Under the pieces are notes generated by a model that searched no databases, had not been told where the DNA came from, and saw nothing but the letters and a program-made list of their open reading frames with translations. Below, piece after piece: positions 20,442-28,327 of a stretch of 64,000 bases of DNA; within the stretch, counting starts at the first letter, position 1; every line of letters begins with the position of its first letter. The DNA comes from Williamsia sp. DF01-3 (GTDB lineage Bacteria; Actinomycetota; Actinomycetes; Mycobacteriales; Mycobacteriaceae): the NCBI RefSeq assembly GCF_023051145.1, contig NZ_JALKFS010000005.1:1364001-1428000 (forward strand), in the 5' to 3' direction. The position numbers and the translations under genes are program-made.

Positions 20442-21014
20442 ATGTCTCCTCATCCACGCGGTTCAGCTGATTTCGACCCGCGGCAGTTCCGGACGGCCAT
20501 GGGTCAGTTCTGTACCGGGGTCACCGTGATCACCACGATGGCCACCGATGACGTCCCAGTGGGGTTCGCCTGCCAGTCGTTTGCAGCCCTGTCGCTCGAT
20601 CCACCACTGGTGCTGTTCTGCCCGATGAAGACCTCCCGCAGCTGGAAGGTCATCGAGCAGAGCGGAAAGTTCTGTGTGAACGTGTTGTCGACCAACCAAC
20701 AGGACGTCAGTGCTGCATTCGGCGCACCGGGTGATGACAAGTTCGCCGGGATCGACTGGGATCCCTCGCCTCTCGGCCTGCCCGTCATCCGGCACTCGTT
20801 GTCATGGGTGGATTGCACGCTGGAGCGCGTCGACGACGGCGGCGACCATTTCATCGCGATAGGCCGGGTGCAGACTTTGGGAGAAGTGCTGCAAGACAAG
20901 CCTTTGCTGTTCTACCGTGGTGGCTATCTGTCCACCGAACATCCGCGGGTCACTCCGGCCCAGGCGGAGCTCGAGAACTTCCTCACCTGGACCGGCGGGG
21001 ACACCTGGCTGTAG
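20442..21014 (+). CDS. hsaB: Flavin reductase of the 3-HSA hydroxylase
   Basis: A 190-residue flavin reductase-like protein (split-barrel FMN-binding fold): FRTAMGQFCTGVTVITTM, GFACQSFAALSLDPPLVLFCP, KFCVNVLSTNQQDVSAAF, and the C-terminal PLLFYRGGYLS. It supplies reduced FMN to HsaA. ATG starts one base after the hsaC stop, so the two are translationally coupled. Confidence 0.93.
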   Translation: MSPHPRGSADFDPRQFRTAMGQFCTGVTVITTMATDDVPVGFACQSFAALSLDPPLVLFCPMKTSRSWKVIEQSGKFCVNVLSTNQQDVSAAFGAPGDDKFAGIDWDPSPLGLPVIRHSLSWVDCTLERVDDGGDHFIAIGRVQTLGEVLQDKPLLFYRGGYLSTEHPRVTPAQAELENFLTWTGGDTWL

Positions 21015-21038
21015 TTCCGGCCATCACAAGGGAGTGAG

Positions 21039-22226
21039 ATGACAACAACCGTCACGAACGATGTGACCGCCCCTTTCGCCGCGGCCATCGCCGACGCCGA
21101 GAAGCTGATCACCTCAGCCGATTTCATCCGCAACGAGCAGGATCTGGCCGAGGGATACGACTACCTCGGCGGCAGCATCCGCGCGAGCCTGCAGATGGCT
21201 TGGGCGTATGGCAAGACCCACCCGTTCTTCGTCACGTCCACGGGCCCCTACACGAAGATGGGGCTGGACAATCCCGATACGCTGTACTACCACGCCAACG
21301 TGCAGGCCGACGCAGAGTATCTGATCACCGGAAAGCGCGGCAACACAGCAGATCTCAGCTTTCAGGTTCTCAAGGGTGACTACACCGCCACCGACGTTCC
21401 CGGTGGCGACGACGCCTTCGACGACCGTCGACTGACGATCGAAGCGGACGGGACCTACACGCTCCGATTCGGACCGCCCAAGGCCGACCCGGGACCCAAT
21501 TACTTCGTTCTCGGCGAGGGGTCGTCGATACTCGCGGTGCGCGAGGTGTACAGCGACTGGATGCAGGAAAAGGGACAGATCCGGATCGAGCGGGTCGACA
21601 CAGTGGGCAGTGCGCCGGTGGAGCCCGACCTCGCTCAGATCACCCGCCGCTATCAGGTGGCCGGCAAGATGTTGCTGTCGCGGATCAACACCTGGTTCAA
21701 CTTTCCGAAGTGGTTCTACCTGGACCTGCCGGTGAACACCTTGACCGCGCCCCGTCTGACGCCGGGTGGGCTGAGCACCCAGTACTCATCGGTGGGTCAC
21801 TACGACCTCGCCGACGACGAGGCGATGGTGATCACGGTGCCGAAATCCGATGCGCCGTATCAGGGTTTCCAGCTGGGCAGTATGTGGTACATCTCGCTCG
21901 ACTACGTCAATCACCAGACCAGCCTCAATTCTGCTCAGGCGCAGGTGGATCCGGATGGGATGATCCGCCTGGTGGTCAGCAGGCAGAATCCGGGCATCGC
22001 CAACTGGATCGAGACAACCGGTAAACAGCGGGGTATAGCGCAGTTCCGGTGGCAGCGGGTCGATCGCGAGCTGACCGAGTCCGATGGGCCCACCGTCGCG
22101 TTCGTCAACGTGGCCGACGTGCCCGACCACCTGCCGCACTTCGAGTCCAACACCATCGACGACGCAGGCTGGCGTGAGCGAATAGCCGCACGCCAGCGCG
22201 GATTCGCGCAGAGGATGCTGGGATGA
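21039..22226 (+). CDS. DUF1214-type protein (Rv3531c-like)
   Basis: A 395-residue protein with no obvious signal peptide or membrane span. The C-terminal half (YDLADDEAMVITVPKSDAPYQGFQLGSMWYISLDYVNHQTSLN, then RLVVSRQNPGIANWIETTGKQRG) has the look of the DUF1214 fold. Its position ahead of an SDR and a sulfotransferase-like gene copies the Rv3531c-Rv3530c-Rv3529c trio in the M. tuberculosis cholesterol regulon. Biochemical role is unknown. ATG 21039 is preceded by AAGGGAG. It probably belongs to the hsaACB transcript. Confidence 0.82.
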   Translation: MTTTVTNDVTAPFAAAIADAEKLITSADFIRNEQDLAEGYDYLGGSIRASLQMAWAYGKTHPFFVTSTGPYTKMGLDNPDTLYYHANVQADAEYLITGKRGNTADLSFQVLKGDYTATDVPGGDDAFDDRRLTIEADGTYTLRFGPPKADPGPNYFVLGEGSSILAVREVYSDWMQEKGQIRIERVDTVGSAPVEPDLAQITRRYQVAGKMLLSRINTWFNFPKWFYLDLPVNTLTAPRLTPGGLSTQYSSVGHYDLADDEAMVITVPKSDAPYQGFQLGSMWYISLDYVNHQTSLNSAQAQVDPDGMIRLVVSRQNPGIANWIETTGKQRGIAQFRWQRVDRELTESDGPTVAFVNVADVPDHLPHFESNTIDDAGWRERIAARQRGFAQRMLG

Positions 22227-23020
22227 CCGCCACCGTGTCCACAGGTCTGCTCGAGGGCAAGGTCGTTGTGGTCGGGGGAGTAGGGCCGGGTCTCGGCCGT
22301 TCGATCAGCTTGCAGGCCGCTGCTGCGGGAGCCAAGGTGGTGCTCGCTGCCCGGACCGAGAGCCGGCTCGCCGAGGTGGCCAAGGAGATCGACGCCGCCG
22401 GCGGCGTCGCATTGCAGGTACCCACCGATATCACCGATGATTCGGCCGTCGAATCCCTCGTCGCGGCAACGGTTGCCGAGTACGGCAGGGTGGACGTCCT
22501 GGTGAACAACGCGTTCTCTCTGCCCTCGATGAAGTCGTTGGCACGCACCGACTTCGACCACATCCGGTCGAGTCTGGACCTGACTGTCCTCGGTGGTCTG
22601 CGTATGACCAAAGCCTTCACCGACGAATTGGCCAAGGTGTCCGGTTCTGTGGTGATGATCAATTCCATGGTCCTGCGGCACTCGGAGCCGCGTTACGGCA
22701 GCTACAAACTCGCCAAGGCGGCCCTGCTCGCCATGTCGCAGACACTCGCCACAGAGTTGGGCGACAAGGGCGTTCGTGTCAACAGCGTGCTACCCGGTTA
22801 CATCTGGGACGACCAGCTGAAGTGGTACTTCGGTGAGGTCGCCAAGAAGTACGACATCACGCCGGAGGCCGTCTACGAACAGACCGCGTCCAAGTCCGAC
22901 CTCAAACGTCTGCCCGAACCCGATGAGATCGCTCGGGCGGTGGTGTTCCTCGCCTCGGATTGGGCCAGCGCCATCACCGGCCAGACGCTGGACGTCAACT
23001 GCGGCGAGTACCACACCTGA
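22223..23020 (+). CDS. Short-chain dehydrogenase/reductase (Rv3530c-like)
   Basis: A 265-residue classical SDR. The cofactor motif VVVGGVGPGLGRSISLQ is at residues 13-29, NNAFS follows the usual strand 4, and the catalytic Tyr158/Lys162 is in EPRYGSYKLAKAALLAM. Family reaction: NAD(P)-dependent oxidation or reduction of an alcohol/ketone, presumably a steroid or a ring-derived CoA intermediate. The glycine-rich motif has PGLG rather than the common GxxxGxG spacing. Its ATG overlaps the preceding stop by four bases. Confidence 0.88.
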   Translation: MTATVSTGLLEGKVVVVGGVGPGLGRSISLQAAAAGAKVVLAARTESRLAEVAKEIDAAGGVALQVPTDITDDSAVESLVAATVAEYGRVDVLVNNAFSLPSMKSLARTDFDHIRSSLDLTVLGGLRMTKAFTDELAKVSGSVVMINSMVLRHSEPRYGSYKLAKAALLAMSQTLATELGDKGVRVNSVLPGYIWDDQLKWYFGEVAKKYDITPEAVYEQTASKSDLKRLPEPDEIARAVVFLASDWASAITGQTLDVNCGEYHT

Positions 23021-23028
23021 GGAGCGAG

Positions 23029-24165
23029 ATGACCATTCCGAGAACGAATGTGGGCACAGTCGAGGATCTGCATGCGTCGGCGACGAAGGCGTGTGGGCTC
23101 GACGAGTTCGGTCAGGACGACTACACCGAGGCGCTCGGTGTCCTGCTGGAGTCGTACGAGCGCGATGCGGGACTCACCGAGCTCGGCAGCAAGATGAACC
23201 GCTTCTTCCTTCGGGGTGCGCTGGTCGCCCGATTGCTCAGCGAGGCATCGTGGAAAACCAATCCCGAATACGTCTCCGCGCCGGTGGAACGCCCCATCTT
23301 CGTCACCGGGCTGCCCCGTACCGGCACCACCGCCCTACACCGGCTGCTCACCGCAGATCCGGGCCATCAGGGTCTGGAGATGTGGCTTGCCGAGTTCCCC
23401 CAGCCGCGGCCTCCGCGCGACACCTGGGAGTCGAACCCGGTCTTCCAGCAGATCCAGGCCGGACTCGAACAGCACCACGTGGAGAACCCGGAATTCATGG
23501 GGCTGCACTACATGAGTGCATCCGACGTCGAAGAATGCTGGCAGCTGCTGCGCCAGACCATGAAGTCGATTTCCTACGAATCCTTGTCGTACCTGCCGAC
23601 CTACTCACAGTGGCTGCAGAAGCAGGACTGGACCAACGCCTACACGCGGCACAAGAAGAACCTCCAGTTGATCGGGCTGAATCAGCCAGAGCGTCGCTGG
23701 GTGCTGAAGAACCCCAGTCATCTCTTCGCGCTGGATGAATTGATGGCCGTCTATCCGGACGCGTTGATCATCCAGACCCACCGGCCACCCGCCACGATCA
23801 TCCCGTCGATGTGCAGTCTTGCCGAGCATGCGGGCGAGGGATGGTCAACCGTCTTCACGGGCGAGCTGATCGGCAAGACGCAACTCGAGTTGTGGTCGCG
23901 AGGGCTGCACGCATTCAATGCGGCACGGTCCAAGTACAACCCGGATCAGTTCATCGACATCGACTTCCGCGACTTCCGCACCGATCCCATGGGCACGGTC
24001 GAAACGATCTATCGCACGTTCGGACTCGACCTCACCGATGATGCGGCGTCGGCGATGCGAGCACTCGACGAGGAGAGCAAGTCGGGCGACCGCAAACCCG
24101 TCCACAAGTACTCCCTGGAGGACTACGGCCTCACCGAGGCCGAGGTGAACGCGGCTTTCGACTGA
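23029..24165 (+). CDS. Sulfotransferase-family protein (Rv3529c-like)
   Basis: A 378-residue protein of the sulfotransferase P-loop family. The 5'-phosphosulfate-binding loop FVTGLPRTGTTALHRLL lies near residues 89-105 and the 3'-phosphate region is around RRWVLKNPSHLFALDELM. PAPS-dependent sulfation would be the family reaction, but many actinobacterial members are untested. ATG 23029 has GAGGAGCGAG just upstream, eight bases after the SDR stop; a longer frame overlaps the SDR. Last gene of the hsaA operon. The substrate in steroid breakdown is unknown. Confidence 0.85.
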   Translation: MTIPRTNVGTVEDLHASATKACGLDEFGQDDYTEALGVLLESYERDAGLTELGSKMNRFFLRGALVARLLSEASWKTNPEYVSAPVERPIFVTGLPRTGTTALHRLLTADPGHQGLEMWLAEFPQPRPPRDTWESNPVFQQIQAGLEQHHVENPEFMGLHYMSASDVEECWQLLRQTMKSISYESLSYLPTYSQWLQKQDWTNAYTRHKKNLQLIGLNQPERRWVLKNPSHLFALDELMAVYPDALIIQTHRPPATIIPSMCSLAEHAGEGWSTVFTGELIGKTQLELWSRGLHAFNAARSKYNPDQFIDIDFRDFRTDPMGTVETIYRTFGLDLTDDAASAMRALDEESKSGDRKPVHKYSLEDYGLTEAEVNAAFD

Positions 24166-24217
24166 CCGGGCAGCCGCCTGTCGTGGACGGGTGACGGTGT
24201 CTCGCTGAGTGGATATC

Positions 24218-24233
24218 CGGAGTCTTGACTCCG
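24218..24233. promoter_or_regulatory. Inverted repeat before MFS-TetR pair (candidate operator)
   Basis: CGGAGT-CTTG-ACTCCG is a perfect 6-bp inverted repeat about 64 bases before the MFS start. The next genes form an MFS/TetR pair, so this is a reasonable TetR operator candidate; there is no direct proof. Confidence 0.4.
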
Positions 24234-24296
24234 CTTGTGGTGCTAACTTCAGAGCAGCATGCGGAGTGGTCTCTCCGGTTCGAGCTCAGGAGCTGT

Positions 24297-25769
24297 ATGG
24301 ACATCGCACCCAAGCGGACGCACTATCGGGTCACGTTCACCGTGATCACCGTGGGCGTGGCCGCGTTCGCGTTGCTGCAGTCCCTGGTGATTCCGGTACT
24401 GCCGACGATCCAGGTGTCCCTCGGCACGACGCAGACCGACGTGACCTGGGTGCTCACCGCCTATCTCCTCTCCGCGTCGGTGTTCACGCCCATCATGGGT
24501 CGCCTCGGGGACATGTACGGCAAGAAGCTGCTCTTCGTGGTTGCGCTGGCCGCGCTGGGAATCGGCTCGTTGCTGGCTGCATTGGCGGCGTCACTGTCGG
24601 TGATGGTGGTCGCGCGTGTGATCCAGGGTGTCGGTGGCGGCGTCCTGCCCTTGGCCTTCGGGATCATCCGTGACGAATTCCCCGAGAAAAAGGTGCCCGG
24701 CGCCGTCGGGATGGTCGCGGCCCTGACATCGCTGGGCGCCGGCCTGGGTGTTGTGCTGGCCGGGCCGATCGTGGATGTACTCACCTATCACTGGCTGTTC
24801 TGGATTCCGCTGATCATGACCACCATCGCGGGTGTGGCGGCCTACGTCTTCATCCCGGAGTCGAAGGGCCGGGCCCCGGGCAAGGTCAACTGGGTCACCG
24901 CGTTGTTGCTGTCAGCGTGGCTGGTGGCTCTGCTGCTCGGTGTCAGCCAGGCACCCAAGTGGGGCTGGACGTCACCCGAGGTCGTCGGATTGCTCGTGAC
25001 CGCTGCGATCTTCCTGGTGGTGTGGGTCGTTGCCGAAGCGCGATCGGCCAATCCGCTCATCGACATGAAGATGATGCGGATGCGCACTGTCTGGGCCGCG
25101 AACCTGGTGGCTCTGATGATGGGTATCGGGATGTATGCCGGGTTCGGATTCCTCCCGCAGTTCGTGCAGACCCCGACATCGGCGGGATACGGATTCGGGG
25201 CATCGGTCAGTGAGTCGGGCTTGATGATGTTGCCCAGCTCGGTCTTCATGTTCATCCTCGGACTCGGTGCCGGGCGACTGTCTGCTCGTTTCGGCTCGAA
25301 GAACCTGTTGACGGTGGGGACACTGGTCAGCGCTGCCGGATACTTCCTCGTCGCGTTCCGTCACTCCAGCGAAGCGGACATCTTCGCCGCGATGTGCCTG
25401 TCGGGTATCGGTATGGGACTTGCGTTCTCCGCCATGGCAAACGTTGTCGTCGCGGCGGTGCCACCCCATCAGACCGGAGTCGCCAGCGGCATGAACGCCA
25501 ACATCAGAACCATCGGCGGTTCGCTGGGCGCAGCATTCATGGGGACTGTGGTCACCGCGGGCGCCGCACCCTCGGGACTGCCCAAAGAATCGGGATACAC
25601 CCACGGCTTCATCATGCTGGGGGTTGCCGTGTGCCTGGGAGCTGTTGCGACACTTTTCATCCCGTCGGTCAAACGGGGAGGGGCGGCATTGGACGAGACC
25701 GCAGACCTCGCACACGCCGAACTCGCGATGGTTGCCGGCGGTACCCTCGCCGGTGACAAGTCGGAATGA
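24297..25769 (+). CDS. MFS transporter, DHA2 family
   Basis: A 490-residue multi-drug type MFS permease with about 14 hydrophobic segments. Motif A is GRLGDMYGKKLLFV after TM2, and GPIVDVLTYHWLFWIPL is in the TM5-6 region. Efflux of a lipophilic or toxic compound is inferred from family. ATG 24297 with AGGAG at 24288-24292; the longer frame would read through the promoter region. The stop overlaps the start of the TetR gene, so transporter and regulator are one operon. No KstR box is visible, so it is probably not part of the sterol regulon. Confidence 0.88.
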   Translation: MDIAPKRTHYRVTFTVITVGVAAFALLQSLVIPVLPTIQVSLGTTQTDVTWVLTAYLLSASVFTPIMGRLGDMYGKKLLFVVALAALGIGSLLAALAASLSVMVVARVIQGVGGGVLPLAFGIIRDEFPEKKVPGAVGMVAALTSLGAGLGVVLAGPIVDVLTYHWLFWIPLIMTTIAGVAAYVFIPESKGRAPGKVNWVTALLLSAWLVALLLGVSQAPKWGWTSPEVVGLLVTAAIFLVVWVVAEARSANPLIDMKMMRMRTVWAANLVALMMGIGMYAGFGFLPQFVQTPTSAGYGFGASVSESGLMMLPSSVFMFILGLGAGRLSARFGSKNLLTVGTLVSAAGYFLVAFRHSSEADIFAAMCLSGIGMGLAFSAMANVVVAAVPPHQTGVASGMNANIRTIGGSLGAAFMGTVVTAGAAPSGLPKESGYTHGFIMLGVAVCLGAVATLFIPSVKRGGAALDETADLAHAELAMVAGGTLAGDKSE

Positions 25770-26419
25770 GGTCGGCCATGGGTGTGCAGGCCACCGCAGA
25801 CGGTGGGAAAGTGCTGCGGCGTGACGCTGCGGAGAATCGGCGACGACTACTGGACGCCGCTGCAACGGTGTTCAGTGAACGCGGGCTCGATGCCGGGGTC
25901 GAGGAGATCGCCCGGGTGGCCGGCGTCGGGATGGGCACGCTGTACCGGCGATTCCCCACCAAGGACGCCTTGATCAGCGAACTCGTACGGCAGTTGCTCA
26001 TCGATCTGGTGGCGATGGCCAGGGCCGCGCGTGACGTGACCGACGGTTCTGGTCTGGAACGATTGCTGTTCGACACCGGTGCCATTCAGGCATCGCACCG
26101 CGGCTGTGTGTCGCGGATGTGGAACGACGAGCACACGGCGTTGCTCAGGGACGAGTTCCGCACGATCCTGACCGAGCTGCTGGCCGTTGCTCAAGATGCC
26201 GGACGGATTCGTGCCGACGTCACCGTCACCGACCTCGACCTCGTGTTCTGGGCGGTCAGGGGTGTCGTCGAGAGCACGCGCGGCGTCAGTGACACGGCAT
26301 GGCGGCGACATCTGGCGATGGTGATCGCCGGACTGCGGCCAGGGTGCGAGGAGCTGTCGGAGGCTCCGGTCGGCGAGCGTGAGGTGGCGTTGGCGAAGAA
26401 GCGGATACTCGCCGGCTGA
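25766..26419 (+). CDS. TetR-family regulator
   Basis: A 217-residue TetR/AcrR protein. The N-terminal helix-turn-helix (ATVFSERGLDAGVEEIARVAGVGMGTLYRRFPTKDAL) spans about residues 33-68; the C-terminal half is a helical ligand domain. Coupled to the MFS gene by an ATGA overlap, so it probably senses the exported compound and represses the pair. An inner ATG at 25778 is a possible start. Convergent with the following IclR gene. Confidence 0.88.
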   Translation: MRSAMGVQATADGGKVLRRDAAENRRRLLDAAATVFSERGLDAGVEEIARVAGVGMGTLYRRFPTKDALISELVRQLLIDLVAMARAARDVTDGSGLERLLFDTGAIQASHRGCVSRMWNDEHTALLRDEFRTILTELLAVAQDAGRIRADVTVTDLDLVFWAVRGVVESTRGVSDTAWRRHLAMVIAGLRPGCEELSEAPVGEREVALAKKRILAG

Positions 26420-26459
26420 ACGGGCCCGTCATGAGGGCCGAGGGCCGCGACAGATGTAT

Positions 26460-27338
26460 TCAGCGTGCGAGCGCGTGGGCGACGCGATCCGCGGCAGCCG
26501 CCACAGATGTGCCCAGATGCGCCATCTCGTCCGCACTCATCTCGCGGTTGGGGCACACGACGATCGACGCGATGACAGTGCCCTCGGAATCGATGATCGG
26601 GGCGCCGATCGTGACCACCGCGACAACTCCGACGGATTCCTCCGGCAGATAGTCGATGGTGGTCAGTTCGGCCAGCAACCCCGCCACCCGTGAGCGCACC
26701 GTGTCGGAGACCGGTGAATCACGCAGTGACGCAAGCGCGTCGATCATCTCGGCATGGTCACCGGTGAGGCGCTCCACCGCGTACCCGCGGTCGCAGATCA
26801 CTTCCAGCACGTCGTGCAGTCGGTCGCGGGCACCCGGCGGTGCCGAGTCGATCCACCGCTGCCGTTCGGCTTCAGGCGCCCACGCGACGAACTCTCGGCA
26901 CACGGGTGGGCGTAGTGCGATGCGCCGGCCGGGCCTGATCCACTGCATGTCCGGCACCCCGACGAGTTCGGTGACAGTGATCTGTTCACTCACGCGTTCG
27001 GCGAGGAACGCCGGCATGTCGAGGTCCGCAGCGAGTTCGTGGATCATCGGAGCTGCCAAGCGCCGCAATGGATAGCCACGTTCGGCCTGCCGCGCCAGGG
27101 CGACAAAGCCGGCACCGATCGCGAACTGGCCGTCTTCTCGCGATACCCAGCCGTCGATGGTGAGTTGGGTCAGCACCGCGTGGGCGGTGGCTCTGGAAAA
27201 CCCTGTGCGGCGGACTATTTCCGCCAGTGTCAGGCGGCCGCCGGTCTGTTCGGCCAGCAGTTCGATCACCCGGACCACACGCTGCGTGGGTGGCGAGGGT
27301 TGACCCACAGGCATGCTGTCGCTTACCGTCACTGTCAT
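26460..27338 (-). CDS. IclR-family regulator
   Basis: A 292-residue IclR protein: an N-terminal winged helix (RVIELLAEQTGGRLTLAEIVRRTGFSRATAHAVLTQL) and a C-terminal effector domain (PRKL-type region PLRRLAAPMIHELA, and VVTIGAPIIDSEGTVIASIVV). The start is ATG 27338; a GTG at 27350 is possible. A TAGTGT hexamer eight bases before the ATG suggests a leaderless transcript. It diverges from cysD. IclR proteins often control catabolic genes; whether it acts on the sulfate genes or the steroid cluster cannot be told. Confidence 0.85.
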   Translation of the reverse strand: MTVTVSDSMPVGQPSPPTQRVVRVIELLAEQTGGRLTLAEIVRRTGFSRATAHAVLTQLTIDGWVSREDGQFAIGAGFVALARQAERGYPLRRLAAPMIHELAADLDMPAFLAERVSEQITVTELVGVPDMQWIRPGRRIALRPPVCREFVAWAPEAERQRWIDSAPPGARDRLHDVLEVICDRGYAVERLTGDHAEMIDALASLRDSPVSDTVRSRVAGLLAELTTIDYLPEESVGVVAVVTIGAPIIDSEGTVIASIVVCPNREMSADEMAHLGTSVAAAADRVAHALAR

Positions 27339-27346
27339 ATTTTCAA

Positions 27347-27356
27347 ACACTAGTGT
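27347..27356. promoter_or_regulatory. ACACTAGTGT palindrome at the IclR promoter
   Basis: A 10-bp palindrome that contains the TAGTGT -10 hexamer proposed for the leftward IclR gene (spacer of eight bases to ATG 27338). Its position would suit autoregulation. Confidence 0.35.
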
Positions 27357-27412
27357 CGGATACTCGACAGGTCAAGTCCTGGCGAGGCGAACGACGCGAG
27401 AGGACTCTCACG

Positions 27413-28327
27413 GTGCTGACAACGGGGTACGAGCTCACCCATCTGGCCGCGCTCGAGGCGGAATCGGTCTACATCTTCCGAGAGGTCGCCGCGACGGCGC
27501 AGCGGCCGGTGCTGCTGTTCTCCGGCGGCAAGGACTCGGTGGTGATGTTCCACGTGGCGCGCAAGGCGTTCTGGCCTGCGCCCGTTCCCTTCCCGCTCAT
27601 GCATGTGGACACCGGACACAATTTCGACGAGGTCATCGACTACCGGGATCGGGTTGTCGACAAAACCGGTGTCCGACTGGTGGTTTCGAGTGTGCAGGAC
27701 GACATCGACGCCGGTCGGGTGGTGGAGCAGACCGGTCCCGGTGCCAGTCGTAACCGGCTGCAGACCACATCGCTGCTGCGCGGGATCCGGGAGAACAATT
27801 TCGACGCCGTCTTCGGTGGTGCGCGACGCGATGAGGAGAAGGCGCGCGCCAAGGAGCGGGTCTTCAGCTTCCGAGACGAGTTCGGCGCCTGGGATCCACG
27901 AGCGCAACGGCCCGAATTGTGGAACCTCTACAACGGCCGCCACAACAAAGGGGAGCACATCCGGGTGTTCCCCCTGAGCAACTGGACCGAACTCGACATC
28001 TGGCAATACATCGCCGCCGAAGAGATAGAACTGCCGAGCATCTACTACGCCCATCAGCGCGAAGTGGTGCCCCGGGACGGGATGCTGCTGGCCAAGACGC
28101 CGTACGTGGAACTCGCACCGGGCGAGACGGTGCACACCGAGCAGGTGCGGTTCCGGACGGTCGGCGACGCGACGTGCACCGGATGTGTGCTCAGTGACGC
28201 CGTCACGGTCGAGCAGGTCATCGATGAAGTGGCCGCCACCAGACTCACCGAACGCGGTGCAACCCGAGCCGACGACCGAATCTCGGAGTCCGGCATGGAA
28301 GATCGCAAGAAAGAAGGATACTTCTGA
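27413..28327 (+). CDS. cysD: Sulfate adenylyltransferase subunit 2
   Basis: A 304-residue PP-loop ATP sulfurylase subunit: LFSGGKDSVV with the PP-loop SGGKDS at residues 37-42, then HVDTGHNFDEV, GGARRDEEKARAKERVFSFRD, and LSNWTELDIWQYI. With the CysN GTPase it forms adenosine phosphosulfate from sulfate and ATP. GTG 27413 follows GAGAGGA; a longer frame overlaps the IclR gene on the other strand and is discounted. Its stop overlaps the cysNC start (TGATG), giving the operon cysD-cysNC-cysQ. Confidence 0.95.
   Translation: MLTTGYELTHLAALEAESVYIFREVAATAQRPVLLFSGGKDSVVMFHVARKAFWPAPVPFPLMHVDTGHNFDEVIDYRDRVVDKTGVRLVVSSVQDDIDAGRVVEQTGPGASRNRLQTTSLLRGIRENNFDAVFGGARRDEEKARAKERVFSFRDEFGAWDPRAQRPELWNLYNGRHNKGEHIRVFPLSNWTELDIWQYIAAEEIELPSIYYAHQREVVPRDGMLLAKTPYVELAPGETVHTEQVRFRTVGDATCTGCVLSDAVTVEQVIDEVAATRLTERGATRADDRISESGMEDRKKEGYF

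Noticed and set aside
24225-24249. TTGACT and TAACTT before the MFS gene as a sigma-70-type promoter.
   Set aside because: The spacer is only 13 bases, too short for a -35/-10 pair; the TTGACT is part of the CGGAGT/ACTCCG inverted repeat.
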